The notes: generated by a model not told the origin, from the sequence alone. A stretch of 64,000 nucleotides of DNA from Actinopolymorpha pittospori (GCF_014873875.1 NZ_JADBEM010000001.1:7502001-7566000), one strand, 5' to 3'. Positions 51,949 to 61,164 are shown, numbered from the stretch's first letter. A program made the numbers and translations.

Positions 51949-52893
51949 TCAGCGCACCCGCGGCGGCGCCGGGAAGGGTGCCCAACCGGCGATCGTGAAT
52001 CCGTCCGGCAGCGCCGCGGCCACGATCGACGCGGCTCCGGCGCCACCGAAGTGCCCGGGAAACACGGTGGCCCGCATCGACGCCGCCCGGTCGAGCACCC
52101 TGCGGCGCGAGACCCGGGCCTGGTCGGCGTCGAGGTCGAAGGTGCACGCGACCTCCGGGTGCAGGATCTGCACGGGGCTGTGCAGCAGGTCGCCGACGAA
52201 CACCCCGCAGGAGTGAGCGGACTCCACCCACAGGACGGAAGAACCCGGAGTGTGACCCGGCGCGGCCTCCAGCCGGATCGTCTCGTCGACGCGGTGCTCG
52301 TTCTCCCACAACCTGAGCTGGCCGGACCGCTCGACCGGCTCGATGCTGTCCGCGAACACCAGCCGGATCCCCTCGAACCGGGCCCGCTCGTCGTCGGTTC
52401 GCGGAGGTCGCATCCGGTGCGCGTTCGCCGGGTGGAAGTAGTCGTAGTCGGCGCGGGGCACGAGGTAGGTGGCGTTCGGGAACGTCGGCGTCCAGGTCCC
52501 GCCGTCCAGGTGGGTGTTCCAGCCGACGTGGTCGTAGTGGATGTGGGTGTTGACCACGACGTCCACGTCGGACGGCCGGACCCCGGCGGCCGCGAGCCGG
52601 TCGAGGAAGTCCGTCGCCAGGTGGTCGAGCGCGGGGGCCTGCGGTCGGTCCCGGTCGTTGCCGACGCCGGTGTCGACCAGGATGGTGCGGCCCCCGCCGC
52701 GGAGCACCCAGGTCTGCACGGCCCCGTTGTAGCGGCCGGTGACGGGGTTCCAGAAGTCCGGGCTGAGCCAGTCCGCGTTGTCCCGCCACACGTCCTCGGG
52801 CGAGCCGGGGAACATGTCCCCGACCGTGCGAAGCGGGCCGTACCACTCCACCGCCCGATCCACCTCGACAGCGCCGATCCGCATCTGGCCCAT
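51949..52893 (-). CDS. Metallo-beta-lactamase-fold hydrolase
   Basis: A 314-residue zinc hydrolase. The metal motif is NTHIHYDHVGW (H-x-H-x-D-H), with GHTPGSSVLWVES and FVGDLLHSP giving the next His and the bridging Asp, and FPGHFGG the last His. It resembles lactonase- or AHL-lactonase-type members more than RNases. Start ATG 52893 with GGGGGAGG upstream. The substrate is unknown. Convergent with the CGNR gene and 159 bp from the oxidoreductase gene on the same strand. Confidence 0.9.
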   Translation of the reverse strand: MGQMRIGAVEVDRAVEWYGPLRTVGDMFPGSPEDVWRDNADWLSPDFWNPVTGRYNGAVQTWVLRGGGRTILVDTGVGNDRDRPQAPALDHLATDFLDRLAAAGVRPSDVDVVVNTHIHYDHVGWNTHLDGGTWTPTFPNATYLVPRADYDYFHPANAHRMRPPRTDDERARFEGIRLVFADSIEPVERSGQLRLWENEHRVDETIRLEAAPGHTPGSSVLWVESAHSCGVFVGDLLHSPVQILHPEVACTFDLDADQARVSRRRVLDRAASMRATVFPGHFGGAGAASIVAAALPDGFTIAGWAPFPAPPRVR

Positions 52894-53052
52894 GGCCTCC
52901 CCCGTACCCACGCTTCCCCGCTCGTGATCTAGGTGCGTCTCCCACATCCCGCCTGACTCGCGATACCCCGCATCCACGCTGGCCACGTTGTCCTCGCCAC
53001 CGCGGCGCGGACCCACCGCTCGCTGCACCGGCTCGATTCGGGAGACGACCCC

Positions 53053-53994
53053 CTAGCCGAGCTGCGGCGCGACCTCCGCCGCGACGAGCTCCACCTGGTC
53101 GAAGTCGGCGATGTCCAGCAGCTGGAGGTAGATCCGGGAGACACCCAGGGCGGCGAACTCTCCGATCCGCGCCACGACCTCCGCGGGCGTACCCGCGAGC
53201 CCGCTCGACCGCAGATCCGCGGGGTCCCGACCGATCAGCTCCGCGCGGCGGGCGACCTCCGCGTCGTCCCGGCCGCAGCACACCGTCAGCGCGGCCGAGA
53301 GCCGCAGTGTGGTCGGATCGCGGCCGACCTCGGCGCACACCTCCCGGACCCGCTCGAACCTCGGCGCCAGCTCCGCCGGCCCGGCGAAGCCGGCGTTGAA
53401 CTCCGCGGCGTACGTCGCGGCGAGGACCGGTGTCCGGCGCGGCCCTCCGCCGCCCACGATGATCGGCGGGTACGGCGACTGCACCGGCTTCGGCAGCGCC
53501 GGGGAGTCCTCGAGCTGGTAGTGCTCGCCGGTGAAACTGAACCGCTTCCCGACCGGGGTCGACCACAGGCCGGTGATGATCGCGAGCTGCTCCTCCAGCA
53601 GGTCGAACCGCCGCGGCGGGAACGGGATGCCGTAGGCACGGTGTTCGGCCTCGTACCAGCCGGCGCCGAGCCCCAGCTCCACCCGGCCACCCGACATCTG
53701 GTCGGCCTGCGCGACCTGGATGGCGAGCAGGCCCGGCGCACGGAACGTCACCGGGGACACCAGCGTGCCGAGCCGCACCCGGCTGGTCTCCCGTGCCAGC
53801 GCCGTCAGCTGGCTCCAGGCGTCCGTCGGACCGGGCACGCCCCCGGCCTGGTGCGTGTACATGCCCTCGGCGGCCATCAGGTGGTCGGACCGGAAGAACG
53901 CGTCGTACCCGCACTCCTCCGTCAGCTGCGCGAGGCGGAGCAGTTCGTCGTGGGAGGCACCCTGCTGGGGTTCGGTGAAAATGCGCAGATCCAT
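53053..53994 (-). CDS. F420-dependent LLM-class oxidoreductase
   Basis: A 313-residue luciferase-like TIM-barrel flavin or F420 enzyme. It starts MDLRIFTEPQQGASHDELLRLAQ, has YDAFFRSDHLM, RLGTLVSPVTFRAPGLLA, QMSGGRVELGLGAGWYEAEH and PPIIVGGGGPRRTP, all typical of the LLM class that uses coenzyme F420. Start ATG 53994 with GGGAGG upstream. Substrate unknown. F420 use is assumed from the actinobacterial subfamily. Confidence 0.9.
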   Translation of the reverse strand: MDLRIFTEPQQGASHDELLRLAQLTEECGYDAFFRSDHLMAAEGMYTHQAGGVPGPTDAWSQLTALARETSRVRLGTLVSPVTFRAPGLLAIQVAQADQMSGGRVELGLGAGWYEAEHRAYGIPFPPRRFDLLEEQLAIITGLWSTPVGKRFSFTGEHYQLEDSPALPKPVQSPYPPIIVGGGGPRRTPVLAATYAAEFNAGFAGPAELAPRFERVREVCAEVGRDPTTLRLSAALTVCCGRDDAEVARRAELIGRDPADLRSSGLAGTPAEVVARIGEFAALGVSRIYLQLLDIADFDQVELVAAEVAPQLG

Positions 53995-54095
53995 ACCCGC
54001 ATCCTCCCGAATCCGGCTGGATCCAATCCTGGGGGCCTCCGCCGCTCGTGCGCTGCCGTGTACGGCGGGGTCGGCGCGACGCGGCCGGGCCGGAC

Positions 54096-56141
54096 TCAGC
54101 GCCGGGTACCGGTGCGTTGTTCCTCGGTACGCCGGGGACCACCGCGCCGGATGGACCCGGGCGCCCGCCAGGGCCGCTCCGCGCGCCGGGCGGCGATCCG
54201 GGAGGAGCGGAGCTGGTAGGGAACGCTCGTGACCAGGACGCCCGGGGTGAACAGCAGGCGCCCCTTCAGCCGCAGCGCGCTGTGGTTGTGCAGCAACTGC
54301 TCCCACCAGCGCCCGACGACGTACTCCGGGATGTAGACCATGACGATGTCGCGCGGGCTCGCCCGGCGGATGCTGCGGACGTAGTCGAGGATCGGCCGGG
54401 TGATCTCGCGGTAGGGAGAGGCGAGCACCTTCAGCGGCACCGGGATGCCGTGCTGGTCCCACTCCTCGACGAGCCTCTTCGTCTCCTCCGAATCGACGTC
54501 GACGGTCACCGCTTCGAGCACGTTCGGGCGGGAGGCCCGGGCGAAGGAGAGGGCGCGCAGCGCGGGCCGGTGCAGCTTGGACACAAGGACCACGGCGTGC
54601 ACCTTGGATGGCAACATGAAGTCGTCCTCGGAGTCCACCGCGATCTCGGCCGCCACCCGGTCGTAGTGCCCCCGGATCGCACGCATGAGGATGAAGAGCA
54701 CCGCCATCGCCGCGATCGCGATCCACGCACCGTGGGTGAACTTCGTGATGAGCACGACGATCAGCACCAGCCCGGTCACGCACAGGCCGAACGCGTTGAC
54801 CAGCCGGCTGCGGTGCATCCGGGCGCGGGCCGCCGGATCCTGCTCGGTGCGCAGCAGGCGGGTCCAGTGTCGGAGCATGCCGGTCTGGCTGACGGTGAAG
54901 GACACGAACACACCGACGATGTAGAGCTGGACCAGCCGGGTGACGTCGGCCTGGAACGCCACGATCAACACGATCGCGAAGCCGGCCAGCAAGATGATGC
55001 CGTTGGAGTAGGCGAGCCGGTCGCCGCGTGTGTGCAGCTGGCGAGGCAGGAACCCGTCCCGGCCGAGGATCGAGCCGAGAACGGGAAAACCGTTGAACGC
55101 GGTGTTGGCAGCGAGGACCAGGATGATGCCGGTGACCGCGGCGACGAGGTAGAAGCCGGCCGGGAAGTGGTCGAAGATCCCCGCGGCGAGCTGGCTGATC
55201 ACCGGCGCCTGGTGGTAGGAGGGCCCCACCGGGGTGCCGTCCGGCCGGAGCAGCTGGGTGGCGGGAGACTCCGCCATCCGCACGTGCATCAGGTTGGCGA
55301 GAACGTTGACGGCGAGCCCCATGACGAGCGCGACGGCTCCGAGCAGGAGGAGCGTCGTCGCCGCGTTGCGCCCCTTCGGCTTGCGAAACGCCGGCACGCC
55401 GTTGCTGATCGCCTCGACACCGGTGAGGGCGGCACTACCGGAGGCGAAGGCACGCAGGATCAGGAACACCGCGGCGACGCCGGCGAGGCCACCACTGAAG
55501 GTGGGCTCGGAGGCGAGGTGCAGGTTGGCGGTCTCCGCCTGCGGTAGGTCGCCGAGGAAGTACCGCAGGAACCCCCAGGCGGCCATGCCCAGGATCGCGG
55601 CCATGAAGAGGTACGTCGGGATGGCGAAAGCCGTGCCGGACTCCCGGATGCCCCGGAGGTTCATGGTCATCACGAACAACGTCGCGAGCACAGCGACGAT
55701 CGTCTGGTGTCCCTGCAGCGGAGCGATGGCGGTGGCGGCGTACTGGGTCGCGGAGGAGATCGACACAGCTACCGTGAGTACGTAGTCGACGAGCAGCGCG
55801 CTCGCGACCGTGAGTCCGGCGGGGCGGCCCAGGTTGACCGTCGCGACCTCGTAGTCGCCCCCACCCGACTGGTAGGCCTGGACCGTCTGGCGGTAGGACG
55901 CCACCACCGCGAGCATGACGATCGCGACCGCGATGCCGATCTTCCAGGAGAAGGCGTAGGCGGCGAGCCCGGCCGCCGAGAGGGTGATGAAGATTTCGTC
56001 CGGCGCGTAGCCGACCGACGAGAGCGCGTCGCTCGCGAAGACCGGTAGGGCGATGCGTTTCGGCAGGAGGGTCTCGTGCAGCTGGGTGCTGCGGAGCTTG
56101 CGTCCGACCAGCAGGCGTTTGCCCAGATCTCCGAATCCCAC
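54096..56141 (-). CDS. KimA-like potassium importer (APC/KUP-type permease with cytosolic domain)
   Basis: A 681-residue membrane protein with about 12 helices and a C-terminal cytosolic domain of roughly 200 residues (from about 470). The N-terminus KRLLVGRKLRSTQ...ALPVFASDALSSVGYAPDEI, SYRQTVQAYQSGGGDYEVA and LLVDYVLTVAVSISSATQY read like the Bacillus potassium importer KimA (YdaO). It is divergent from two TrkA-type genes, as is Rv2690c in M. tuberculosis beside ceoB and ceoC. I therefore favour potassium import over amino-acid transport, though it would often be annotated APC permease. GTG 56141 is chosen because TAGCAT lies seven bases upstream, suggesting a leaderless transcript, and no ribosome site is seen. 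Confidence 0.85.
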   Translation of the reverse strand: MGFGDLGKRLLVGRKLRSTQLHETLLPKRIALPVFASDALSSVGYAPDEIFITLSAAGLAAYAFSWKIGIAVAIVMLAVVASYRQTVQAYQSGGGDYEVATVNLGRPAGLTVASALLVDYVLTVAVSISSATQYAATAIAPLQGHQTIVAVLATLFVMTMNLRGIRESGTAFAIPTYLFMAAILGMAAWGFLRYFLGDLPQAETANLHLASEPTFSGGLAGVAAVFLILRAFASGSAALTGVEAISNGVPAFRKPKGRNAATTLLLLGAVALVMGLAVNVLANLMHVRMAESPATQLLRPDGTPVGPSYHQAPVISQLAAGIFDHFPAGFYLVAAVTGIILVLAANTAFNGFPVLGSILGRDGFLPRQLHTRGDRLAYSNGIILLAGFAIVLIVAFQADVTRLVQLYIVGVFVSFTVSQTGMLRHWTRLLRTEQDPAARARMHRSRLVNAFGLCVTGLVLIVVLITKFTHGAWIAIAAMAVLFILMRAIRGHYDRVAAEIAVDSEDDFMLPSKVHAVVLVSKLHRPALRALSFARASRPNVLEAVTVDVDSEETKRLVEEWDQHGIPVPLKVLASPYREITRPILDYVRSIRRASPRDIVMVYIPEYVVGRWWEQLLHNHSALRLKGRLLFTPGVLVTSVPYQLRSSRIAARRAERPWRAPGSIRRGGPRRTEEQRTGTRR

Positions 56142-56367
56142 GGCAAGGATGCTAGAGGCACACGATCGAGCCGGCGCGGCGGGCGCACGGTCACCGGTCT
56201 CACACGTCCACCCAGGAGACCTGGATCCGCCCCTCGATCTGGTTGAGAATATGACCAAACGTATTGTCCAAGGTGCGGTCAGAACCCGAAGGCCGCCCGC
56301 GGGCCATCACCTGGCCACCCGGTGTAGCGTTCGGGATTGCCCTGACAAGGACCGTGCGGAGAAGACT

Positions 56368-57030
56368 GTGCACATCGTGATCATGGGCTGCGGCCGGGTC
56401 GGTTCCACCCTCGCACACAGCCTCGAGGACCGTGGCCACAGCATCGCCATCGTCGACCGGGCGGCCGAGGCCTTCCGTCGGCTCGGCCCCAACTTCGCCG
56501 GCCGTACCATCACCGGAGTCGGCTTTGACCGGGACGTCCTGATCGAGGCCGGTATCGAGGAGGCCGGCGCGTTCGCCGCGGTCTCGAGCGGTGACAACTC
56601 CAACGTCCTCGCGGCGCGGATCGCCCGGGAGATCTTCCGGATCGACAACGTCGTCGCACGCATCTACGACCCCGGCCGGGCCGAGGTCTACCAGCGGCTC
56701 GGCATCCCGACCGTCGCGACGATCCCGTGGACCACGCACCAGATCATCCGCCGGCTGCTCCCGGAGGGCTCCGAGCCCGAGTGGCGCGACGCGACCGGCA
56801 CTGTCCGCCTGGCCGAGGTGCACATCAGCACCGACTGGGTGGGCCACCGGGTGCGCGATCTCGAGGCCGCCTCGGGCGCCCGGGTCGCCTTCCTCACCCG
56901 ACTGGGTGAGGGAATCCTTCCAGAGCGAGAGACTGTGATCCAGGACGGTGACCTCGTCCACGTGATCATGCGCGAGGGCACGACCGAGAAGGTCGAGGCC
57001 GCCTTCGCCGCTGGACCGGAGGAAGTCTGA
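56368..57030 (+). CDS. ceoB: TrkA family potassium regulatory protein (first of pair)
   Basis: A 220-residue cytosolic RCK protein: TrkA-N NAD-binding domain (VIMGCGRVGSTLAHSLEDRGHSIAIVD split over the first 30 residues) and TrkA-C domain (about 135-215, GTVRLAEVHI to GDLVHVIMRE). It gates a potassium channel or transporter according to nucleotide binding. GTG 56368 follows GCGGAGAA. Its stop shares one base with the start of the second TrkA gene. No TrkH/KtrB pore is adjacent, only the KimA-like importer. Confidence 0.92.
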   Translation: MHIVIMGCGRVGSTLAHSLEDRGHSIAIVDRAAEAFRRLGPNFAGRTITGVGFDRDVLIEAGIEEAGAFAAVSSGDNSNVLAARIAREIFRIDNVVARIYDPGRAEVYQRLGIPTVATIPWTTHQIIRRLLPEGSEPEWRDATGTVRLAEVHISTDWVGHRVRDLEAASGARVAFLTRLGEGILPERETVIQDGDLVHVIMREGTTEKVEAAFAAGPEEV

Positions 57031-57698
57031 TGCGTGTCGTGATCGCCGGCGCCGGCAACGTCGGCCGCTCCATCGCCGCCGAGCTTCTCGAGAACAACCA
57101 CGAGGTGCTCCTCATCGACCGGGACCCTCGCGCCACCAAGGCCGAGTCGGTCCCCAACGCCGAATGGCTGCTTGCCGACGCCTGCGAACTCTCCACCCTC
57201 GACGAGGCCGCGCTGCACCGCTGCCAGGTCGCGATCGCCGCGACCGGTGACGACAAGGTCAACCTGGTCGTCTCGCTGCTTGCGAAGACGGAGTTCGGGG
57301 TTCCTCGGGTGGTCGCCCGGGTCAACCACCCGAAGAACGAGTGGATGTTCAACGAGTCGTGGGGTGTCGACGTCGCGGTGTCCACGCCACGGATCATGGC
57401 CGCCCTGGTCGAGGAGGCGGTGACCGTCGGCGATCTCGTCCGGCTGTTCACCTTCCGCCAGGGCGAGGCAAACCTCGTCGAGCTGACGCTCCCCGGCGAG
57501 TCGGCCTGCATCGGACACCGGGTCCAGGACGTTTCCTGGCCGCCCGACACGACCCTCGTGACGATCGTCCGGGAGGGGCGGGTCCTGGTGCCGACCGGCG
57601 ACACGCCGCTCGAGGCGCACGACGAGCTGCTCTTCGTCGCGATCACCGAGCGCGAGAAGGAGCTTCAGGAACTGCTCTGCCCGCACGCCAAGAAGTGA
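57030..57698 (+). CDS. ceoC: TrkA family potassium regulatory protein (second of pair)
   Basis: A 222-residue RCK protein with VVIAGAGNVGRSIAAEL at the start, LLIDRDP as the acidic NAD-binding turn, AIAATGDDKVNLVVSLLAK, and a TrkA-C domain from about 140. ATG 57030 overlaps the preceding stop (TGATG). The pair corresponds to ceoB-ceoC of M. tuberculosis and probably acts as a heteromer. A clear terminator follows. Confidence 0.93.
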   Translation: MRVVIAGAGNVGRSIAAELLENNHEVLLIDRDPRATKAESVPNAEWLLADACELSTLDEAALHRCQVAIAATGDDKVNLVVSLLAKTEFGVPRVVARVNHPKNEWMFNESWGVDVAVSTPRIMAALVEEAVTVGDLVRLFTFRQGEANLVELTLPGESACIGHRVQDVSWPPDTTLVTIVREGRVLVPTGDTPLEAHDELLFVAITEREKELQELLCPHAKK

Positions 57699-57767
57699 GC
57701 GGGGTCCGCTCGAACCCCCTGAAGTGAACCCCAGCAAGTGAACCCCAGGAAGAGAACCCGGCATGTG

Positions 57768-57798
57768 AGCCGGTCCCCCGAATCTGGGGGGACCGGCT
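57768..57798. terminator. Bidirectional terminator between trkA pair and DUF3159 gene
   Basis: AGCCGGTCCCCC at 57768-57779 pairs perfectly with GGGGGACCGGCT at 57787-57798. It ends inside the stop region of the convergent DUF3159 gene. Two short direct repeats (AAGTGAACCCCAG type) precede it at 57721-57750. Confidence 0.8.
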
Positions 57799-58546
57799 AT
57801 TCGCGTTCGCTCTTGCCGTTCTGACGCGCGGCGAGCTGTTCGGCTGCCTGCTTGACCGCCGACCAGCGGTCGGCCGGAACGGATGCCTTCACCACCAGGT
57901 AGGTCAACCACATCAGCACCAGCCACAGCGGCCAACCCATGACGACCCGCGCCACACCGAGCGCGACCACCTGGTCGGCGAGGTAGAGCGGCAGCTGGAC
58001 GAGGAGCTTGAGAACGAAGAAGCCCACCCAGAGCCAACCGGCTCGCTGGAAGGCACGCAGCAGCACGGGATCCTGACGCCATGCCGTGCCCCAGCCCGCG
58101 GCCAGTCCGACGACCAGGCCGATCAGGGGCCAGCGAAGGACGTTGGCGATGAGGTAGCCGAGCGCGTAGGCACCGTTGATGAAGAGGCCGGGCAGGTAGA
58201 AGTCGGCGGCGTTGCCGGTCGCGTTGGCGATGACGGCGGCGATCGCGATCCCGATGAAGCCACCGACGACGTTCTGCAGCGGGTCGCGGCGGACCAACCG
58301 GATGACCGCGAAGACCACGCCGAGTCCGATGGCGACCATCAGCGCGGGGCGCAACTGCTGGTCGAAGAGTGTGAAGACGAGGACGAACGCGAGGCCGGGA
58401 AGGCCCGCGTCCAGGAGCCCGCCCCAGCCGCCGAACGCCGAGAGCAGGGAGAAGCCCTCCTCCTTGGTGGCCTTCGACGGCGGCTCCGGTTGTGTCCCGG
58501 CCACGGTCGGGACGTCCTCCGGGCTTCGCGGTCCGTCAGTCACCAC
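57797..58546 (-). CDS. DUF3159 family membrane protein
   Basis: A 249-residue actinobacterial membrane protein with about six helices (AFVLVFTLFDQQLRPALMVAIGLGVVFAVIRLV region, GLFINGAYALGYLIANVL, WPLIGLVVGLAAGWG, WPLWLVLMWLTYLVV). It equals the Rv2693c position in mycobacteria, directly after the TrkA pair. Its start shares one base with the stop of the OB-fold gene. Function unknown. Confidence 0.87.
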   Translation of the reverse strand: MVTDGPRSPEDVPTVAGTQPEPPSKATKEEGFSLLSAFGGWGGLLDAGLPGLAFVLVFTLFDQQLRPALMVAIGLGVVFAVIRLVRRDPLQNVVGGFIGIAIAAVIANATGNAADFYLPGLFINGAYALGYLIANVLRWPLIGLVVGLAAGWGTAWRQDPVLLRAFQRAGWLWVGFFVLKLLVQLPLYLADQVVALGVARVVMGWPLWLVLMWLTYLVVKASVPADRWSAVKQAAEQLAARQNGKSERE

Positions 58547-58941
58547 TACTCTCCTAGGGGGAGGAGCTCGTAACGCGGGTTGTACATGACCCGGCGATCG
58601 TCGTGGACGGCGATGCGCCCCCTGACGACGATGCCCCTACCTGGCTCGATTCCGGCGATCCGGCGCCGACCCAACCACACCAGTGCGACGGTTCCGGATC
58701 CGTCGTAGAGCTCCGCCTCCAGCGCGGGCGTGCCCGCCCGCGGCCGCAGCGTGACGGTCCGGATGGTGCCGCGGAGCTGGACCAGCTCGCGGTCGGCGCA
58801 GCCGTGGATCGGGTCGAAACCAGACTCGAGGACGTCTTCCTGTAGCTCCGCCGCCTCGATGTCGTGCTGGCTGCTGGTGAGCATGGAGAGCGCACGCCGC
58901 CACATACCGGGGCGTGTCGACCGGGTGGTGTCGCTGCTCAT
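58546..58941 (-). CDS. OB-fold nucleic-acid-binding protein
   Basis: A 131-residue protein with an OB-fold (LVQLRGTIRTVTLRPR, AELYDGSGTVALVWLGRRRIAGIEPGRGIVVRGRI split over 55-105), the tRNA_anti-type fold of RecG and aspartyl-tRNA synthetase families. It matches Rv2694c in position. Short N-terminal helix before the fold. It probably binds nucleic acid, but no partner is known to me. Coupled to DUF3159. Confidence 0.88.
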   Translation of the reverse strand: MSSDTTRSTRPGMWRRALSMLTSSQHDIEAAELQEDVLESGFDPIHGCADRELVQLRGTIRTVTLRPRAGTPALEAELYDGSGTVALVWLGRRRIAGIEPGRGIVVRGRIAVHDDRRVMYNPRYELLPLGE

Positions 58942-59011
58942 GCGTCGCAGCGTACTCGTCTGGCAGCAGCGCGGCGACGGCTCGGCGTAGGGGTGCCTTC
59001 GAGGCGGTGGA

Positions 59012-59758
59012 TCACCGCAGGTCCGCGCCGTCGGAGCCGAGCTGGCGAGCCGCGTCGGGCAGTCGCAACGGGATCATGTCACGGGGCGCCATCGGGTTGC
59101 GGCCGCGGACGACGACCACCTGCGCCATCGCCGCGAGGAGCGGGCCGGCGGCCTCGGGCTCGTTCGCCGCGCGCCCGATCAGGGTGCCTCGCAGCAGCCA
59201 CCGGGGGCCGTCCACGCCGACGATGCGGGAGGCCTGCGTCGCCTGCTGACCGTCGGGCAGCCTGGTCGGGACCATCACCTTGATCTCGTCGCCGAACGGC
59301 CCGGTCGCCTCTGTCACGATCCCGCCCCGGCGGGTGGTCTCGGAGGCGATCTCGCGCCGGATGTCGTCCCACAGGCCGCCGCTACGCGGTGCCGCGAAGG
59401 CCCGCAGCTCCAGCGCGGAGTCCTCCTGGACCAGCAGGGCCGCCACGACCGTCTGGGACGCCTCGTCGACCTGGAGCCGCAGTTCGATCCCTTCGACCGG
59501 GTGGACCTGCAGGCCGCCGAGGTCGATGCGACCCACCTCGAAGGGCTCGTCGACCGACTCCACCTCGCTGGCGTCGTAGGGGCCGTGCCCGCGCTCCGCG
59601 TCGGCGGATCCGGACGAGGGTGCTCTCGGCGCCTCCTCCGCGACGTCCTCCTGCGGCCAGGTGGGCACGTCGTCGTCCCGCCTGCGACCACGACGCCTAC
59701 GGTCCCTCGAGTCGAGGTCTGAGTCGGTGTGCGACGGGTTCGCCTTTCGGAAGATCAC
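59012..59758 (-). CDS. DUF3710 family protein
   Basis: A 248-residue actinobacterial protein of unknown function. A very charged, Arg/Asp-rich N-terminal part (DSRDRRRRGRRRDDDVPTW) is followed by the DUF3710 domain (RIDLGGLQVHPVEGIELRLQ, SGGLWDDIRREIASE, DGPRWLLRGTLIGRAA, VVVVRGRNPMAPRDMIPLRLP). GTG 59758 lies two bases from the dut stop and has GAAGGGAA upstream, inside dut. Position equals Rv2696c. Coupled expression with dut is likely. Confidence 0.87.
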   Translation of the reverse strand: MIFRKANPSHTDSDLDSRDRRRRGRRRDDDVPTWPQEDVAEEAPRAPSSGSADAERGHGPYDASEVESVDEPFEVGRIDLGGLQVHPVEGIELRLQVDEASQTVVAALLVQEDSALELRAFAAPRSGGLWDDIRREIASETTRRGGIVTEATGPFGDEIKVMVPTRLPDGQQATQASRIVGVDGPRWLLRGTLIGRAANEPEAAGPLLAAMAQVVVVRGRNPMAPRDMIPLRLPDAARQLGSDGADLR

Positions 59759-59759
59759 G

Positions 59760-60245
59760 TCAGTTCCCTTCGCCGCGGGCCTCGCCCGCCTGGGTAAAGC
59801 CTCCGGTCGAGCCGTGCCCACCATCGCCTCGGATCGAACCCGGAAGGGTGTCGACCTCGACGAAACGAGCACGCTCCACCTTCTGGACCACCAACTGCGC
59901 GATCCGGTCGCCGCGCCGGAACCTGACCTGCTGGAACGGGTCGAGATTGACCAGTACGACGAGGATCTCCCCCCGGTAGCCCGCGTCCACTGTGCCCGGT
60001 GTGTTCACGATCGACACCCCGAGTCGGGCGGCGAGGCCGGAGCGGGGATGCACGAACGCCGCGTAGCCCGCTGGAAGTGCGATGGCCACACCGGTCGGAA
60101 CCACCGCGCGCTCACCCGGCTCGAGGGTGACATCGACGGTGGTGGCGAGATCGGCGCCGGCGTCACCTGGATGAGCATAGGCCGGAATCCTGACGTCGGG
60201 GTCGAGACGTCGGATGAGTACCGGTATGTCGTCCGCGCTGGTCAC
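59760..60245 (-). CDS. dut: dUTP diphosphatase
   Basis: Hydrolyses dUTP to dUMP, keeping uracil out of DNA. The 161-residue trimeric-type enzyme shows all five motifs: DAGADL (I), PRSGLA (II), GTVDAGYRGEI (III), RGDRIAQLVVQ (IV) and RGDGGHGSTGGF (V). GTG 60245 is the start. The tail QAGEARGEGN follows motif V. Neighbours DUF3710 and DUF3093 are conserved around dut in actinobacteria. Confidence 0.96.
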   Translation of the reverse strand: MTSADDIPVLIRRLDPDVRIPAYAHPGDAGADLATTVDVTLEPGERAVVPTGVAIALPAGYAAFVHPRSGLAARLGVSIVNTPGTVDAGYRGEILVVLVNLDPFQQVRFRRGDRIAQLVVQKVERARFVEVDTLPGSIRGDGGHGSTGGFTQAGEARGEGN

Positions 60246-60298
60246 GGTGCCCGACCCTACCGGCATCAAGACGCCGTCTCGGTGGGAGGCTTGCCCGC

Positions 60299-60805
60299 GT
60301 GAACGCGCAATCCGAACGCGAAGCCGGATCGGTGAGCGGGAACCGCCCCGCGCGCTACTCCGAGCGCTGGTGGGCCCCGGTGGGATGGTGGGCCTTCGTC
60401 CTCGTGATGGCCGGATCGTTCTGGATCGCGGTCGCCGCCGCGATCCGCGGCCCCGCCGGTCACCTCATCGGCCTGGCCGTGTCCGTCCTCTGCGTGATCG
60501 GCCTGCTCGTCTACAGCAGGCTCCGGGTGAGCGTCACCGAAGGCGGCCTCGACGTCGGCACCGCCCGGCTTCCGGTGGCCGCGATCGGTTCGGTACTCCC
60601 CCTGTCCGCCGGTCAGGCCGCCGCCCTTCGTGGCCCGGCCGCCGACGCGACCGCGCGGATGTTCCTGCGCCCCTACATCTCCCGTGGCGTGCGAGTCGAG
60701 GTCACCGACCCCCAGGACCCCACGCCGTACTGGTACGTCGCCAGCCGGCGCCCGGAAGTGCTCGCCGCCGCTCTCGACGCGGCCCGCGACCCCCGGCGTT
60801 CCTAG
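60299..60805 (+). CDS. DUF3093 family membrane protein
   Basis: A 168-residue protein with two membrane helices near the N-terminus (APVGWWAFVLVMAGSFWIAVAAAI and LIGLAVSVLCVIGLLVYS) and a C-terminal domain with RMFLRPYISRGVRVEV and DPTPYWYVASRRPE, typical of DUF3093. GTG start at 60299, divergent from dut. Corresponds to Rv2698. Function unknown. Confidence 0.88.
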   Translation: MNAQSEREAGSVSGNRPARYSERWWAPVGWWAFVLVMAGSFWIAVAAAIRGPAGHLIGLAVSVLCVIGLLVYSRLRVSVTEGGLDVGTARLPVAAIGSVLPLSAGQAAALRGPAADATARMFLRPYISRGVRVEVTDPQDPTPYWYVASRRPEVLAAALDAARDPRRS

Positions 60806-60888
60806 TCCGCCTCGATGGGTCCGCGTTCGTAGTCCGCGCGAGAAACCCACCGGACGTGCGAGACTCGGGAGAAAGAGGGAGGTTGTCC

Positions 60889-61164
60889 ATGAACGGGTCG
60901 AAGCTTGGCTGGACTCTTGTCCGCGGAGCCACCACCTTCGCCGCCGTCGCGGTGACCCGAAAGGCTGTCGACACCGGCTGGCGATTCGTGACCGGCAACG
61001 AGCCGCCCACCGATCCTGAGGATCCGGATCTCACCTGGAAAGAAGCCGTCACGTGGGCGCTCGCGAGCGGGGTCGGCATCGCCATCGCCCGACTCTTCGC
61101 CACGCGACAGGCCGCCCAGCTGTGGCGCAAGTGGACCGGTGAACTACCCCCGAGTCGTGGCTGA
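60889..61164 (+). CDS. DUF4235 family protein
   Basis: A 91-residue protein with a hydrophobic N-terminal segment (LVRGATTFAAVAVTRKAVDTGWRFVTG) and a second one (TWALASGVGIAIARLFATRQAAQLWRK), with conserved W-R/K pairs and NEPPTDPEDPDLTW between. This is the DUF4235 pattern. GAGGGAGG precedes the ATG at 60889. Probably membrane-associated; function unknown. Confidence 0.88.
   Translation: MNGSKLGWTLVRGATTFAAVAVTRKAVDTGWRFVTGNEPPTDPEDPDLTWKEAVTWALASGVGIAIARLFATRQAAQLWRKWTGELPPSRG

Noticed and set aside
51949..53028. Longer N-terminal version of the MBL-fold hydrolase
   Set aside because: The extra 45 residues show no conservation pattern and a strong ribosome site sits directly before ATG 52893.
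54096..56141. Ordinary amino-acid permease
   Set aside because: The N-terminal motifs, the cytosolic C-terminal domain and the TrkA neighbours fit a KimA-like potassium importer better; kept as the alternative in the annotation.
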